A stretch of DNA of 12,992 nucleotides from the NCBI GenBank assembly GCA_001873675.1, contig MNZP01000174.1, forward strand, positions 1-12,992, in the 5' to 3' direction. Below, one piece after another: positions 12,175 to 12,992 of this stretch. A model generated the notes under the pieces. The model had not been told where the DNA came from. It saw nothing but the letters and a program-made list of their open reading frames with translations, and did not search any database. The stretch comes from Syntrophaceae bacterium CG2_30_49_12 (GTDB lineage Bacteria > Desulfobacterota > Syntrophia > Syntrophales > CG2-30-49-12). Position 1 is the stretch's first letter. The number at the start of each line of letters is the position of its first letter. Position numbers and translations under genes: made by a program.

Positions 12175-12992
12175 ATGAAGATCGCTGTCTGCGGAAAAGG
12201 AGGAACGGGGAAGAGCACCCTTTGCGCTCTTCTTGCCGGAGAGTTTAAAATTGCGGGCATGCGGGTAGTTGTTGTTGACTCCGATGACTCCAACTCAGGG
12301 CTTCATTGGATGCTGGGATTCCCGATGCGGCCCGCCCCTCTCATGGATTTTGTCGGCGGGAAGAAGGAGATCCGGGACAAGATGGCAGCCAGATTCAGAG
12401 AAGGTCTGTCGGAACCTAAGATGTCAATTATGCTTCAGGATACTATCCAAATTGAAGACATCCCCGGGGATTACATAGTTGAAGGCGCTGAAAAGCGATT
12501 GCGATTAATCACTATCGGGAAGATCCAGCAGTCCCTTGAGGGTTGCGCCTGTCCCATGGGCGTTTTGAGTCGTGAATTCCTCAAAAAGCTCAATTTGAGT
12601 AATAATGAAATAGTGATTGTAGATATGGAGGCCGGCATAGAACATTTTGGGCGTGGCGTAGAGGATAGTGTGGATGCTGTGATTGCTGTGACAGAACCTT
12701 CTCTGGAATCAATTAATCTGGCCGAAAAGATAAAGGATCTGTCTTCAGGGGCAGGGGCGCGATTTGCAGGGGTTGTATTGAACAAAGTGGGCTCTGAGAG
12801 CATTTACGAGAAGATGAAGGAGGAGCTTGAGAAGAGAAGGCTCCTGCTCCTGGGGAAGATTTCCTTCAGTGAGGGAATTGTTGAGGCATGCCTTAAGGGG
12901 CAATCTCTGGAGTTGGTTTACACAGGGGATGAGGCAAGGAAAATAGTTGAGAAACTCCAAACTGACCTCGCCCGACTTTCCCAAAACTTTGT
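12175..12992 (+). CDS. cooC: CooC-like nickel-insertion accessory ATPase (runs off the window)
   Basis: The frame is open for 272 codons from ATG 12175 to the window end, with no stop seen. It starts MKIAVCGKGGTGKST, a deviant Walker A with the signature lysine (GKGGTGKS) of the MinD/ParA/CooC class, and a switch region VVVVDSDDSN follows. The CooC hallmark, a CxC motif, is present as EGCACPMG (Cys124, Cys126), which binds Ni or Zn at the dimer interface. Walker B-like VIVDMEAGIEHFGRG is at 147-161. CooC proteins use ATP to help load nickel into the C-cluster of carbon monoxide dehydrogenase. Known members have about 250-260 residues, so only a short C-terminal tail should be missing. AGGAGG at 12160-12165 lies 9 nt from the ATG. 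A CODH gene would be expected nearby, outside the window. Confidence 0.87.
   Translation, partial: MKIAVCGKGGTGKSTLCALLAGEFKIAGMRVVVVDSDDSNSGLHWMLGFPMRPAPLMDFVGGKKEIRDKMAARFREGLSEPKMSIMLQDTIQIEDIPGDYIVEGAEKRLRLITIGKIQQSLEGCACPMGVLSREFLKKLNLSNNEIVIVDMEAGIEHFGRGVEDSVDAVIAVTEPSLESINLAEKIKDLSSGAGARFAGVVLNKVGSESIYEKMKEELEKRRLLLLGKISFSEGIVEACLKGQSLELVYTGDEARKIVEKLQTDLARLSQNF

Overview
The window reads as a tightly packed piece of a bacterial chromosome, with every supported gene on the + strand. A CooC-type ATPase (carbon monoxide dehydrogenase nickel maturation), a FeoB ferrous-iron transporter end, a NifU-like Fe-S scaffold and a CoA-disulfide-reductase/rhodanese flavoenzyme suggest an anaerobe that uses metals and sulfur heavily, perhaps a Desulfobacterota, Nitrospirota or related lineage. 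That placement is inference: there is no rRNA or other phylogenetic marker here.

Layout. (1) 2-184: the 3' end of feoB. A 93-bp hairpin-forming inverted repeat follows (197-289), then a NifU-like scaffold gene (306-803). (2) 865-4636: a TrmO-like tRNA methyltransferase gene with its stop overlapping a small Cys-rich membrane protein. That gene overlaps a MacB/FtsX-type permease, followed by its ABC ATPase, which overlaps a polytopic membrane protein with Cys pairs. The overlaps are 4 nt (TTGA, ATGA, GTGA), so translation is probably coupled. (3) 4647-4680: a C/G-rich hairpin repeat. (4) 4707-8440: two NosL-family secreted Cys proteins, a CoA-disulfide-reductase-like flavoprotein fused to rhodanese, and a metallo-beta-lactamase-fold enzyme. 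Blocks 2 and 4 look like one functional unit: metal-binding Cys proteins outside the membrane, an ATP-driven envelope transporter, and cytoplasmic thiol/sulfane redox enzymes. No nosZ, nosD, nosF or nosY is visible, so this is not an ordinary nitrous-oxide reductase locus.

(5) 8559-12086: a second, compositionally distinct block. It holds a zinc-less MDR dehydrogenase, a divergent 6-pyruvoyl-tetrahydropterin-synthase-like protein, a GT4 glycosyltransferase and a SAM methyltransferase; the last three abut or overlap. Arginine codons are almost all CGN here (methyltransferase 20 of 22, glycosyltransferase 32 of 36), whereas the flavoprotein upstream uses AGA/AGG for 21 of 34. Inverted intergenic repeats lie at each edge and after the dehydrogenase. 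This looks like an acquired cassette that might make a modified, glycosylated and methylated pterin or other small molecule; no product can be read from the sequence. (6) 12175-end: a CooC-like P-loop ATPase that runs off the window.

The two most interesting candidates are the NosL/ABC/Cys-rich envelope system with its redox partners, and the dehydrogenase/PTPS-like/glycosyltransferase/methyltransferase cassette, whose PTPS-like member keeps the zinc histidines but appears to have lost the usual catalytic Cys and His.
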